A stretch of 64,000 bases of DNA from the NCBI RefSeq assembly GCF_030285665.1, contig NZ_CP127295.1, forward strand, positions 992,001 to 1,056,000, given 5' to 3'. The notes under the pieces were generated by a model, which was given only the letters and a program-made list of their open reading frames with translations, searched no databases and had not been told where the DNA came from. Shown piece by piece: positions 33,650 through 42,379 of the stretch (position 1 is its first letter; every line of letters begins with the position of its first letter). The position numbers and the translations under genes are program-made. Source of the DNA: Amycolatopsis mongoliensis. Its GTDB lineage: Bacteria > Actinomycetota > Actinomycetes > Mycobacteriales > Pseudonocardiaceae.

Positions 33650-34879
33650 GTGGACAGCGAAGCGGTGTGGAGAGCGGATGCGGTGGCCCTGGCCGACCGT
33701 ATCTCCGCACTGCTCACTGTCGTGCGCTCTGTCGAGGCTGAGATCGGTTCTCTGCTCGTGGAAATCGAGTCGCGCGGGGTCATGGAACTCTTCGGCTACC
33801 GGTCTGTCGGCCGGTTGTTCGAGCATCTCGCCGACGTTCCCAAGGCCGCCGCCGAGAACGTGGTCAAACGAGCCCGAGCCCTCACGCCGAGCCGCAACCT
33901 CGACGGCACTCCCATCCCCGCCGTCGCTCCCGCCACCGGCGCCGCCGCGTTGGACGGCCGGTTGAGCACCCCGATGATCGACACCATCGTCGGTGCCATG
34001 ACGCAAGTTCCGCCCGAGCACCGCGATAACGCCGAACGAGACTTGCTGTCCTTCGCCGAAGACGCCGGGCACAAGCAGGTCGCCGCACTGGGAGCCCGCA
34101 TCCTGGCCCACCTCGACCCCGACGGCACCGAACCCGACACCGCCGAACCGGCCACGCCCAGTCGCGAGCTGTCGTTGCGCCGCAAAAGAACCGGGATCTG
34201 GGAACTTCAAGGCCGGTTCGACGACGAGACCGGCGCCCGCGCCAGCGCTCTGCTGGATTCCCTGGCCGAGCGCCGCAGAGCCGACGACGGCCCCGGCTTC
34301 CGTTCCCCGCAGGAACGCTATGGCGACGCGTTCTCCGACGCGATCGACTTGGCCCTGAATTCCCCGGACTTGCCGATGCAGGCGGGCGAACGAGCGCACG
34401 TGATGGTCGCGGTCTCGTTGGAAGACTTGAAGTCTGGTGTCGGTCAGGCGACGTTGGGCGATACCGGCCGCATCTCGGCGGCCGAGGCCCGGATCCATGC
34501 CTGCGACTGCCAGATCATCCCCGCGGTGCTGGGTGGCAAGAGCGAGCCCCTCGACCTCGGGCGTCTCCGGCGGTTGGTCTCACCCGGCCTCCGCCGGGCG
34601 TTGTACCTGCGCGACCGCGGCTGCGCGTTCCCCGGCTGCCATCGCCCGCCTCGCCACTGCCAGGGCCACCACATCCGGCACTGGGCAGAGGGTGGCCCCA
34701 CCGAGTTGGGCAACCTGGTCCTGATGTGCGGGCACCACCATCGGTTGCTGCACCGTTCCGGTTGGCAAGTCCGCATAGCTGCTGATGGCTTGCCTGAGTT
34801 CTTGCCGCCGGTGTTCTTGGACAAGCGCCGAAAACCCAGGCGCAACAACCTCCACCAACCACTACCGTTCGCCGCCTGA
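33650..34879 (+). CDS. DUF222 / HNH endonuclease (13E12-type)
   Basis: A 409-residue protein. The DUF222 helical domain fills about residues 1-290. A C-terminal HNH nuclease motif follows, with CAFPGCHRPPRHCQGHHIRHWAEGG and NLVLMCGHHHRLLHR (about 325-367): two CxxC/H-type zinc ligands around the His catalytic pair. This is the actinobacterial 13E12-repeat family, repeated in many genomes and, in mycobacteria, partly LexA-controlled. The GTG start fits the -10 TAATCT and the SOS-like box. The exact role is unknown. Confidence 0.9.
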   Translation: MDSEAVWRADAVALADRISALLTVVRSVEAEIGSLLVEIESRGVMELFGYRSVGRLFEHLADVPKAAAENVVKRARALTPSRNLDGTPIPAVAPATGAAALDGRLSTPMIDTIVGAMTQVPPEHRDNAERDLLSFAEDAGHKQVAALGARILAHLDPDGTEPDTAEPATPSRELSLRRKRTGIWELQGRFDDETGARASALLDSLAERRRADDGPGFRSPQERYGDAFSDAIDLALNSPDLPMQAGERAHVMVAVSLEDLKSGVGQATLGDTGRISAAEARIHACDCQIIPAVLGGKSEPLDLGRLRRLVSPGLRRALYLRDRGCAFPGCHRPPRHCQGHHIRHWAEGGPTELGNLVLMCGHHHRLLHRSGWQVRIAADGLPEFLPPVFLDKRRKPRRNNLHQPLPFAA

Positions 34880-34896
34880 CCAACCGAAGATGGGAA

Positions 34897-34923
34897 AGGC
34901 CCGCAGCCACCGGCTACGGGCCT
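34897..34923. terminator. Hairpin after the HNH gene
   Basis: AGGCCCGCAGCC (34897-34908) pairs with GGCTACGGGCCT (34912-34923) with one mismatch, 17 bp after the stop codon. Confidence 0.65.
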
Positions 34924-35038
34924 ACCCCCCACGTCCCAGCCCACTATCGGCGGTTCGCAGCTCCAGGCCAGCTCATCCGCAACCCGCACAAAGCCCAGGG
35001 GACTGCGCCGAGTTTGGTTGACTCGCGGGCTGGGTGGG

Positions 35039-35903
35039 TCAGGCCGCGGTTGCGTGCCTGTTGATTGTCTCAAATTCGACCGGCGTGAGTTTGCCCAGAC
35101 GAGTCTGCCGGCGCCGGCGGTGGTAGGTACGTTCGATCCAGGTCACGATCGCCAAACGCAGCTCTTCGCGATTCTGCCAGCGTTGCCGGTCCAGGACGTT
35201 CTTCTGCAACAGCACGAAGAAAGACTCCATCGCGGCGTTGGCACCAAACGCCTCGACCCGTCCCATCGATCCACGTAAACCATTGCGGTGTAACGCGTTC
35301 ACGAACTTCCGCGACCGGAATTGGCTGCCCCTGTCCGAGTGCACGATCGTGCCGGCCGGCTCCCGCAGCCGGACCGCGTTACGCAACGCCGACACCGCCG
35401 ATGACACCGTCATCCTCGAGTCGATCGAGTAGCCCACGATCCGGCCGGAGTAGACGTCCTTGATCGCACGGAGAGACAGCTTGCCCTCGGAAGCCTGGGA
35501 TGCTCGGTGATGTCGGTCAGCCACAGCCGGTCTGGGGCGTCGGCGGTGAACCTCTTGTGCACCAGGTCGTCGTGCACCGGTGGCCCGGCCCGTCTGCTCA
35601 GGCCCTTCTTCTTCGCGAACACCGACCAGATCCTCTGCTGAGCACACACCCGCGCGACCCGCTTCACCCCGGCGGTGCTGCCCCGAGCAGGCAGTTCATC
35701 AGCGATGAACCGGTGCCCGAACGCCGGGTCGTCACGAGGGATGTCGAGCGCGACGTTGATCAGATAGGCGTCGTCGAGGTCGCGGCGGCTGAGCGGGGCC
35801 GCCTTCCAGGCGCAGTAGGCCTGCGTGGAGAACCCCAGGACCCGGCAGGTCACCGCGACGGGGAACCCGTCGGCGGTAGGTCTTTGACCAGCGGGTATGT
35901 CAT
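35039..35903 (-). pseudogene. IS3 transposase orfB, frameshifted
   Basis: The integrase-like DDE transposase is spread over three frames. The start reads MTYPLVKDL at 35903. One base appears missing near 35870, after which PVAVTCRVLGFSTQAYCAW continues, through AFGHRFIADEL and RLWLTDITEH. A second base appears missing near 35495, after which EGKLSLRAIKDVYSGRIVGYSID, then VHSDRGSQFRS, MGRVEAFGANAAMESFF and RRRRQTRLGKLTPVEFE complete the protein. Both breaks lie inside conserved motifs, not at the usual orfA/orfB slippage site, so they look like decay. Confidence 0.85.
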
Positions 35904-36193
35904 TGTGGGGAGATTTCCTTGGCGAAGTACGCCGCGGCTCGGCGCAGGATTTCGTTCTCCTGCTCCAGCAGCTTGGTGCGTTTGCGCAGCTCACGCAGCT
36001 CCGCCGACTCCGTGGTCGTCGTGCCGGGCCGGTTGCCGTCGTCGGTGTCGGCGATCTCGAGCCAGCGGTGCAGGCAGGACTCGGAGATCCTGAAGTCTTT
36101 CGCGATCTGGGAGATCGGTGCTTCGCCCTTGCGGGCGACCGCGACCACGTCGCGGCGGAACTCCGGTGGGAACGCTTTGGGCATGGTGGTCAT
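35900..36193 (-). CDS. IS3 orfA (HTH protein)
   Basis: A 97-residue protein that is intact: MTTMPKAFPPEFRRDVVAVARKG, then the HTH PISQIAKDFRISESCLHRWL and a C-terminal leucine-zipper-like coiled coil ELRELRKRTKLLEQENEILRRAAAYFAKE. It binds the IS ends and normally fuses to orfB by -1 frameshifting. Here orfB is broken, so it can at most act as an inhibitor or not at all. Confidence 0.88.
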   Translation of the reverse strand: MTTMPKAFPPEFRRDVVAVARKGEAPISQIAKDFRISESCLHRWLEIADTDDGNRPGTTTTESAELRELRKRTKLLEQENEILRRAAAYFAKEISPQ

Positions 36194-36249
36194 CCTTCCA
36201 GCGAGGAGCACATCCTCACAGGTCAGGAGGCAACCGAACCGGGGGGGCA

Positions 36250-36580
36250 ATCCCCAGCGATTCCAACCCACCCCCGGACCGCCCGCAACCCGCGCAAGCA
36301 GCCAGCCGCTGACCCACACCCGGATCATGCAGAACCTGCAAGCGGGGCATCGACTCCAGACAGCCGACCCGAGGCACTCCACAGCTCGCCCCATCAGCAG
36401 CGCTACAGGCCGCGCAACTCCGCCGCGCAGACCATCCACATCAGCGCGGGGCCCCTGAGACAGCTCGCACCCCGCCAGCGGCAGCGCCCATCCCTCCACC
36501 CCAGGAAACAACCCCGGGCCAGAACCTGCACGAAAGCCCCAGTCCCGCAAACACATCCGCCCCAAGACCAAGGACACCCC
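36250..36580. other. Gene-free, C-rich spacer
   Basis: About 330 bp between the right end of the IS3 remnant and the VOC stop codon. The plus strand is C- and A-rich and G-poor, without convincing reading frames, repeats or promoters that I can recognise. It may be degenerate sequence left by the IS; no function is seen. Confidence 0.5.
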
Positions 36581-37015
36581 TCAGTCGAGACAGAACTCGT
36601 TGCCCTCGACGTCCTGCATCACGATGCACGACTCGTTGAAGCCATCGGCCAGCAGCACTCGCTCCTGCACCGCCCCGAGCGCGATCAACCGCTCGCACTC
36701 CGCCTGGAGTGCGGCCAGGCGCTCGTCGCCCACCAGCCCGGTGCCCACCCGCACGTCGAGGTGGACCCGGTTCTTGACGACCTTGCCTTCCGGAACGCGC
36801 TGGAAGAACAGCCGCGGCCCCACGCCCGTGGGATCCGCGCAGGCGAACGCCGCGCCCTGGCGGTCGGGCGGCAGGGACCTGTCGAACTCGGCCCAAGTGG
36901 CGAACCCCTCCGGTGGTGGGGGGACGACGTACCCCAGCACCTCGCACCAGAACCGGGCGACACGCTCGGGTTCCGCACAGTCGAAGGTGATCTGGACCTG
37001 CTTGACCGACGCCAT
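36581..37015 (-). CDS. VOC/glyoxalase-like protein
   Basis: A 144-residue protein of the vicinal-oxygen-chelate superfamily: QVQITFDCAEPERVARFWCEVLGY, GPRLFFQRVPEGKVVKNRVHLDVRVG and SCIVMQDVEGNEFCLD at the end. The expected His/Glu metal positions are partly kept (HLDV, NEFC). It resembles the glyoxalase_6 type, of unknown substrate. The ATG at 37015 follows TAGGGT by 6 nt and has no standard ribosome site. Confidence 0.88.
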   Translation of the reverse strand: MASVKQVQITFDCAEPERVARFWCEVLGYVVPPPPEGFATWAEFDRSLPPDRQGAAFACADPTGVGPRLFFQRVPEGKVVKNRVHLDVRVGTGLVGDERLAALQAECERLIALGAVQERVLLADGFNESCIVMQDVEGNEFCLD

Positions 37016-37021
37016 CCGCCC

Positions 37022-37027
37022 ACCCTA
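37022..37027 (-). promoter_or_regulatory. -10 hexamer TAGGGT, probable leaderless promoter
   Basis: On the minus strand TAGGGT ends 6 nt before the VOC start codon, the same hexamer as at 635-640. Confidence 0.45.
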
Positions 37028-37071
37028 ATGCCACCCCCGATGCGCCGGCCGAACCGACCGGCGCATCCCGA

Positions 37072-37671
37072 TCACTCCCCCGCGCCCGCCAGCAGCTGGT
37101 CGAACGGGACGAACTCCGGCTCGCCGGTCGCCGGCGGCCGTCCGGCGGCCAGCGAGGCCAGCTCCGCCCCCGCCTTCTCGATGCGCCGCTGCAAGGCTCC
37201 CTCTCCGCTCCCCCAGTCCGACGAGGCCGCATACACCCCGGTCGCGACCGGATCCGCCTTCAGGTACCCGAACAACGGCCGGAGCTGGTAGTCGAGGACC
37301 AGCGAGTGGCGTTCCGTTCCGCCGGTCGCTCCGAGCAGCACCGGCTTGCCCGCCAGCGAGTCCGCGTCCAGCACGTCGAAGAACGACTTGAACAGCCCGC
37401 TGTACCCCGCCGTGAACACCGGGGTCACCACGATCAGCGCGTCCGCGCCGACGACCGTCGAGATCGCCGAACGCAACGCCGGGCTCGGGAACCCCGTCAG
37501 CAGGTTCTTCGTCACGTCCAACGCGATGTCGCGCAGCTCGACGACCGAAACCGACACCGGCTCCGAGGCCGCGGCCGCGGCCGCGGCCACCGTGGCCGCG
37601 GCCAGGCGATCCGCCAGCAGCCGGGTCGACGACGGGACCGACAGCCCCGCCGTCACCACCGCGAGCTTCAT
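37072..37671 (-). CDS. NAD(P)H-dependent FMN reductase (CE1759-like, LLM partner)
   Basis: A 199-residue flavodoxin-fold reductase: KLAVVTAGLSVPSSTRLLADRL at the start, GADALIVVTPVFTAGYSGLFKSFFDVL (FMN site) and KPVLLGATGGTERHSLVLDYQLRPLFGYL. This is the NADPH-dependent FMN reductase type found paired with LLM monooxygenases (CE1759/CE1758 pairs). It would supply reduced FMN to the neighbour. The ATG overlaps the LLM stop codon (ATGA). A GGCCGC microrepeat encodes a run of alanines at about 26-35. Confidence 0.9.
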   Translation of the reverse strand: MKLAVVTAGLSVPSSTRLLADRLAAATVAAAAAAASEPVSVSVVELRDIALDVTKNLLTGFPSPALRSAISTVVGADALIVVTPVFTAGYSGLFKSFFDVLDADSLAGKPVLLGATGGTERHSLVLDYQLRPLFGYLKADPVATGVYAASSDWGSGEGALQRRIEKAGAELASLAAGRPPATGEPEFVPFDQLLAGAGE

Positions 37672-38768
37672 ACCGCCACCTCCGCCGAAGCCGAAGCCGC
37701 CGCAGCCGCCGCCAACGACGCGTGCGTCGGCGCGTCCGGGACGTGGGCCGGGCGCAGCGCGTCCAGCTCCTTGCGCAGCACCGGAACCACTTCCCCGCCG
37801 AGCAGGTCGAGCTGCTCCAGCACCGTCTTCAACGGCAGGCCCGCGTGGTCCATCAGGAACAGCTGGCGCTGGTAGTCACCGAAGTGCTCGCGGAACGTCA
37901 GCGTCTTGTCGATGACCTCCTGCGGGCTGCCCACCGTCAGCGGCGTCTGGTCGGTGAACTCCTCCAGCGACGGGCCGTGCCCGTACACCGGCGCGTTGTC
38001 GAAGTACGGCCGGAACTCGTTCCACGCGTCCTGCGACTTGGGCCGGATGAACGCCTGCCCGCCGAGCCCGACGATCGCCTGGTCGGCCGCCCCGTGCCCG
38101 TAGTGCTCGAACCGCTGGCGGTAGAAGGAGATGAGCTGCTGGAAGTGCTCCTTCGGCCAGAAGATGTGGTTGGCGAAGAAGCCGTCTCCGTAGAACGCCG
38201 CCTGCTCGGCGATCTCCGGGCTGCGGATCGAGCCGTGCCACACGAACGGCGGGACGCCGTCCAGCGGCCGCGGCGTGGACGTGAAGCCCTGCAGCGGCGT
38301 GCGGAACTTGCCGGACCAGTCGACGACGTCCTCGCGCCACAGCCGGCGCAGCAGCGCGTACTTCTCGATCGCCAGCGGGATGCCCTGGCGGATGTCCTCG
38401 CCGAACCACGGGTAGACCGGGCCGGTGTTGCCGCGGCCCATCATGAGGTCGACGCGGCCGTCGGCGAGGTGCTGCAGCATCGCGAAGTCCTCGGCGATCT
38501 TCACTGGGTCGTTCGTGGTGATGAGCGTCGTCGACGTCGAGAGGATGATCTTCGACGTCTGCGCCGCGATGTGCCCCAGCATCGTCGTGGGCGACGACGG
38601 CACGAACGGCGGGTTGTGGTGCTCGCCGGTCGCGAACACGTCGAGCCCGACCTCCTCGGCCTTGAGCGCGATCCGGACCATCGCCTTGATCCGCTCGTGC
38701 TCCGTCGGCGTGGTGCCGTTCGTGGGATCGGTCGTGACGTCGCCCACCGTGAAGATTCCGAACTGCAT
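37668..38768 (-). CDS. LLM-class flavin-dependent monooxygenase (CE1758-like)
   Basis: A 366-residue luciferase-like TIM-barrel oxidoreductase: MQFGIFTVGDVTTDP, VFATGEHHNPPFVPSSPTTMLGHIAAQTSKI, VDLMMGRGNTGPVYPWFG and DGFFANHIFWP. It uses reduced flavin and oxygen, made available by the FMN reductase translated next. The ATG at 38768 follows GGGAG. The C-terminal 20 residues are an Ala-rich tail. Substrate unknown; flavin-dependent oxidation of an organosulfur or aromatic compound is possible. Confidence 0.92.
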   Translation of the reverse strand: MQFGIFTVGDVTTDPTNGTTPTEHERIKAMVRIALKAEEVGLDVFATGEHHNPPFVPSSPTTMLGHIAAQTSKIILSTSTTLITTNDPVKIAEDFAMLQHLADGRVDLMMGRGNTGPVYPWFGEDIRQGIPLAIEKYALLRRLWREDVVDWSGKFRTPLQGFTSTPRPLDGVPPFVWHGSIRSPEIAEQAAFYGDGFFANHIFWPKEHFQQLISFYRQRFEHYGHGAADQAIVGLGGQAFIRPKSQDAWNEFRPYFDNAPVYGHGPSLEEFTDQTPLTVGSPQEVIDKTLTFREHFGDYQRQLFLMDHAGLPLKTVLEQLDLLGGEVVPVLRKELDALRPAHVPDAPTHASLAAAAAASASAEVAV

Positions 38769-38862
38769 GACCTGCTCCCTTCGCGACCCCCATCTTACAT
38801 GCGCATTCAACTACTTCCAAGCAAGAGATATTCCGGCCGTCAATGCCGGACGGGGCACCAAG

Positions 38863-38868
38863 TAAGGT
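38863..38868 (+). promoter_or_regulatory. -10 hexamer TAAGGT, probable leaderless promoter
   Basis: TAAGGT ends 7 nt before the ATG at 38876. Confidence 0.45.
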
Positions 38869-38875
38869 CAGGGAC

Positions 38876-40165
38876 ATGGACGCGGAGCTCGGTCGGCTGG
38901 GTCTGGCAGAACGTTCGGTACGACTTCTCACGGGCCGCGACATCTGGGGCTCGATCACCCCACTGCTCGCGCCTCGCCGGAACCTGGTGGCCGCCTTCGG
39001 CCACGTCGGTCCCGGCGCGGCCGCGCTGCTGCCGCTGGAACCCGGCGACACGCTGATCACGGACGCGAGCCTGGACACCGTGCTGTCCGGTGCGACGAGC
39101 CCGCACGCCCTGCTGCACTGGGTGAAGGCGGGCGTGATCGTGCACTCGCTGCGCGGGCTGAACGCGAAGCTGGTGATCGCCGAGGACGACCCGTCGTTCG
39201 TGGTGGTCGGCTCGGCGGACGTGACCGCCGCCGGCCCGCGGCAGTTGTTCGAGGCGGTGACGGTCTCCCACGAGAAGCACACCGTCGAGGAGGCCCAGGA
39301 GGCCTGGCTCGAGTGGTGCGACCTGGCGGGACCCGCGCTGACGGCGGGTGACCTGGAGCCACTCCTGGAGCAGTACGGCGCCGGCAAGCCGGTCACCGCG
39401 CAGCGCCCCGCCGCCCCCACCCGCGCCGCGGCACCCGCCCGGTCCGTGGTGACGAGCCGCCCGGCGACGCCCGTCCGCCCCGCCGCCCCGGCCCCGCCGC
39501 CGTCCCCGGTCCGGCCCGCGGCACCCGCCCGGGCCGCCGAGGTCACGCCGGCCCCGGCACCCCCGGTCGAGCCGGCGGCACCGGAACCGGTTGCGACCGC
39601 GGCCGCCGTGACCGAGCCGGAACCCGGCGACACGCCGGACACGACGGAGACGCCGACCGACGTTCCCCGGCCCTCCTGGCCGCGCCCGGCCGAGCTGTAC
39701 CTCGTCAGCCTCGTCGAGGGCGGCGAGCCGTCGGCCGAGGCCGAGTACCGGCTCGAAGAACTCACGCGCGAGTACACCCACCCCGGCGAGAACGGCGAAC
39801 AGCCGTTCCGCGTCGAGCTGTTCTGGGCCGACGACGGCCAGGGCCAGGACCCGCCGCGCACGCTCCGCCCGGGCGTGCACGTGATCCGCGTCTACAGCCA
39901 GAAGCAGGGGCGCGCCCTGGTCGGGTCGCGGATCGAGGCCCCCGGCCTCGTGCTGCAGGCGCACACCGACGAGTTCGCCTACCCGCGCCGCACCTACTGC
40001 TACATCCTGACCCGGGAGACGGCCGCGAGGCCGGCGTTCGGCGACCTCCGCAAGGCCCTCGCCGCGATCGGCGAGAAGCCGAACTTCCGGAACAGCTTCC
40101 AGGTCCCGCGGAAGATCGAAGCCCTGCTGGGCCTGTGGCCCGACCTGGGCTACGACCCCCGCTAG
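38876..40165 (+). CDS. PLD-like protein with degenerate HKD motif and Pro/Ala linker
   Basis: A 429-residue cytoplasmic protein. The N-terminal 170 residues resemble a phospholipase D/nuclease-like domain: GVIVHSLRGLNAKLVIAEDDPSFVVVGSADVT is laid out like HxKxxxxD...GSAN, but the histidine is Asn96 (NAK), so catalysis is doubtful. Residues about 175-255 are a Pro/Ala/Thr-rich linker. The C-terminal 170 residues (PAELYLVSLVEGGEPSAEAEYRLEEL...YPRRTYCYILTRETAARPAFGDL) form an unrecognised domain. ATG at 38876 is preferred over 38843 because of TAAGGT. It precedes parE in the same direction. Confidence 0.72.
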   Translation: MDAELGRLGLAERSVRLLTGRDIWGSITPLLAPRRNLVAAFGHVGPGAAALLPLEPGDTLITDASLDTVLSGATSPHALLHWVKAGVIVHSLRGLNAKLVIAEDDPSFVVVGSADVTAAGPRQLFEAVTVSHEKHTVEEAQEAWLEWCDLAGPALTAGDLEPLLEQYGAGKPVTAQRPAAPTRAAAPARSVVTSRPATPVRPAAPAPPPSPVRPAAPARAAEVTPAPAPPVEPAAPEPVATAAAVTEPEPGDTPDTTETPTDVPRPSWPRPAELYLVSLVEGGEPSAEAEYRLEELTREYTHPGENGEQPFRVELFWADDGQGQDPPRTLRPGVHVIRVYSQKQGRALVGSRIEAPGLVLQAHTDEFAYPRRTYCYILTRETAARPAFGDLRKALAAIGEKPNFRNSFQVPRKIEALLGLWPDLGYDPR

Positions 40166-40300
40166 CGGGCGGCGCGCGCCACTCCGGGACAGGGAGCGCG
40201 CGGAAGTTGTCGGGGTGGGCGGATATCCTGCAGTACGGTGCAGGCCGAGTCCGTACCACCACCAGCACTTTCGCGAGCCACGATCCGGGAGAACGACCCT

Positions 40301-42352
40301 GTGACTGCCGAGACCTTGTACGGGGCCGACGACCTCACCCACCTCGAGGGTCTCGAAGCCGTCCGCAAACGCCCCGGGATGTACATCGGCTCCACCGACA
40401 GCCGGGGCATCAACCACCTCTTCTCCGAGGTGGTCGACAACTCGACGGACGAGGGTGTCGCCGGCCACGCGACGAAGATCGTCGTCACGCTGCACGCCGA
40501 CGGCAGCGTCCAGGTGGACGACGACGGCCGCGGCATCCCCACCGGCACCCACGCCAAGTCCGGTTTGTCCGGCGTCGAGCTGGTGCTGACCCGGCTGCAC
40601 GCCGGCGGCAAGTTCGGCGGCTCGGGCTACAAGACCTCCGGCGGCCTGCACGGCGTCGGCGCTTCGGCGGTCAACGCGCTGTCGCACCGCTTCGACGTCA
40701 CGGTGAAGCAGGACGGCAAGGTCCACCAGATGTCGTTCAAGCACGGCATCCCCGGCACCTTCGACGCGCCCGGCCCGAAGGCGAAGTTCACCCGCCGCTC
40801 CGGGCTGAACCTCGTCGGCAAGATGAAGCGCGGCGAGCGCAGCGGCACCTCGATCCGCTACTGGTACGACGCGCGGTACTTCGAGTCCGGCGCGGCGCTG
40901 GACGTCGAGGGCGTGCGGGCGAAGCTGCGCAACACGGCGTTCCTGGTCCCGGGCGTCACGTACGTGCTGCGCACCGCGATCGAAGACACCATCACCGAAG
41001 AGACCTTCCACTTCCCGCACGGCCTCGTCGACATGGTCGACTTCCTGACCCCGTCGGGTGAAAAGCCGGTCTGCGGCACGCTGCTGATCACCGGCGAGGG
41101 CACGTACAAGGAGAACGCGGCGGACGCGGCCGGCGTCATGCAGTCCAATGTGGAGCGGCACGCCGAGGTCGAGGTGGCGCTGCGCTGGGGCACCGGCTAC
41201 GAGCGCACGGTCGAGTGCTTCACCAACACGATCCGCAACGTCCACGGCGGCACGCACCGCCGCGGCTTCGACCGCGCGATGGCGAAGGCGTTGCAGGACG
41301 CGATCTCCAAGACCCGTGGGCTGCTCAAGCCCAAGGAGGACATGCCGACGATCGAGGACGTCCTCGAGGGCATGACCGCCGTCGTGCACGTCCGGCTGCC
41401 AGAGCCGCAGTTCACGTCGCAGACGAAGGACGAGCTGTCCACCGCCGGCATCACCCGCGTCATCCAGGGCATCGTCGACAAGCACGTCAAGGCCTGGACC
41501 GAGGACCGCAAGACAAAGTCCGAGGCCAAGGTCGTGCTGCAGAAGGTGGTCGACGCCTCGCGCGTCCGGCTCACCCAGAAGCAGCAGAAGGACGCGGCCC
41601 GGCGCAAGACCGCGCTCGAGGGCGCGGCGATGCCGCCGAAGCTGGTCGACTGCCGCACCACCGGTGTCTCGCGCAGCGAGTTGTTCCTGGTGGAGGGTGA
41701 CAGCGCGCTCGGGTCGGCGCGCATGGCGCGCGTGTCGGAGTACCAGGCGCTGCTGCCGCTGCGGGGCAAGATCCTGAACGTGCAGAAGGCGTCGCTCGGC
41801 GACACGCTGAAGAACGCCGAAATCGCGTCGATCGTGCAGGTCCTGGGCGCGGGCACCGGGCGCACGTTCGACCTGACGACCATGCGCTACGGCCGCGTCA
41901 TCCTGATGGCGGACGCGGACGTCGACGGCTCGCACATCCGGACCCTGCTGATCACGCTGTTCGCGAAGTACATGCGTCCCGTGATCGAGGACGGCCGGCT
42001 GTACGCCGCGATGCCGCCGTTGCACAAGCTCGTCACGAAGGGCCGCAACCCGGAGACGCACTTCACGTACACGCAGCAGGAGATGGAAACCAAGTACGCC
42101 GAGCTGGAGCGGGCGGGCAAGAGCATCGTCACGCCGGTGCCGCGGTTCAAGGGTCTCGGCGAGATGGACGCCGACGAGCTGTGGGAGACCACGATGAACC
42201 CGGCCACCCGCTCGGTCCGCCGGATCACCATGGACGACGCCGAGGCCGCCGAGGGCGCGCTGGAGCTGCTGATGGGCGAGAAGGTCGAGCCCCGGCGGAA
42301 CTGGCTGGTCGCCTCCTCGGACCGGATCGACCGCGACGCCATCGACGCTTAA
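40301..42352 (+). CDS. parE: Type IIA topoisomerase B subunit (ParE/GyrB paralogue)
   Basis: A 683-residue ATPase subunit. The GHKL domain has LEAVRKRPGMYIGSTD, EVVDNSTDEGVAGHA (ATP/Mg site), DDGRGIP and the ATP lid GGLHGVGASAVNAL. The TOPRIM domain has ELFLVEGDSALGSA and ADADVDGSHIRTLL; the C-terminal PRFKGLGEMDADELWETTMNP ends the family. The GTG at 40301 has GGGAGAA. It pairs with the A subunit 27 bp on. The isolated pair, far from dnaA/recF neighbours, fits the second actinobacterial topoisomerase (topo IV, ParY/ParX) rather than housekeeping gyrase. Confidence 0.93.
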   Translation: MTAETLYGADDLTHLEGLEAVRKRPGMYIGSTDSRGINHLFSEVVDNSTDEGVAGHATKIVVTLHADGSVQVDDDGRGIPTGTHAKSGLSGVELVLTRLHAGGKFGGSGYKTSGGLHGVGASAVNALSHRFDVTVKQDGKVHQMSFKHGIPGTFDAPGPKAKFTRRSGLNLVGKMKRGERSGTSIRYWYDARYFESGAALDVEGVRAKLRNTAFLVPGVTYVLRTAIEDTITEETFHFPHGLVDMVDFLTPSGEKPVCGTLLITGEGTYKENAADAAGVMQSNVERHAEVEVALRWGTGYERTVECFTNTIRNVHGGTHRRGFDRAMAKALQDAISKTRGLLKPKEDMPTIEDVLEGMTAVVHVRLPEPQFTSQTKDELSTAGITRVIQGIVDKHVKAWTEDRKTKSEAKVVLQKVVDASRVRLTQKQQKDAARRKTALEGAAMPPKLVDCRTTGVSRSELFLVEGDSALGSARMARVSEYQALLPLRGKILNVQKASLGDTLKNAEIASIVQVLGAGTGRTFDLTTMRYGRVILMADADVDGSHIRTLLITLFAKYMRPVIEDGRLYAAMPPLHKLVTKGRNPETHFTYTQQEMETKYAELERAGKSIVTPVPRFKGLGEMDADELWETTMNPATRSVRRITMDDAEAAEGALELLMGEKVEPRRNWLVASSDRIDRDAIDA

Positions 42353-42379
42353 ATTTCGTAGCTACCAAGGAGTTCTGCC

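Larger units (their letters stand above)
35004..36249 (-). mobile_element. Decayed IS3-family insertion sequence, about 1.25 kb
   Basis: It holds the orfA/orfB arrangement of IS3 on the minus strand. The proposed ends are related: TGCGCC.GAGTTTGGTTGACTC from 35004 on the plus strand, and TGCCCCCCCGGTTCGG...CTC read inward from 36249 on the minus strand; both begin TG and share GTTyGGTTGmCTC. The length is normal for IS3. No clear 3-4 bp target duplication is visible. orfB carries at least two frameshifts, so the element is inactive on its own. Confidence 0.75.

Noticed and set aside
35410..35994. Reading the IS3 orfB as a normal programmed-frameshift product
   Set aside because: Breaks lie inside the DDE domain and at the N-terminus, not only at the orfA/orfB junction, so decay explains them better.
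36250..36580. Small coding frames in the C-rich spacer
   Set aside because: Pro/Arg/His-rich frames without start sites or homology-like patterns; treated as non-coding.
37561..37605. GGCCGC tandem microrepeat as a regulatory site
   Set aside because: It lies inside the FMN reductase and encodes alanines; no dyad apart from the simple repeat.
38840..42061. 1073-residue open frame on the minus strand opposite the PLD-like and parE genes
   Set aside because: High-GC antisense shadow: Arg/Val/Leu/Asp-rich composition without domains; the plus strand encodes clear ParE motifs.
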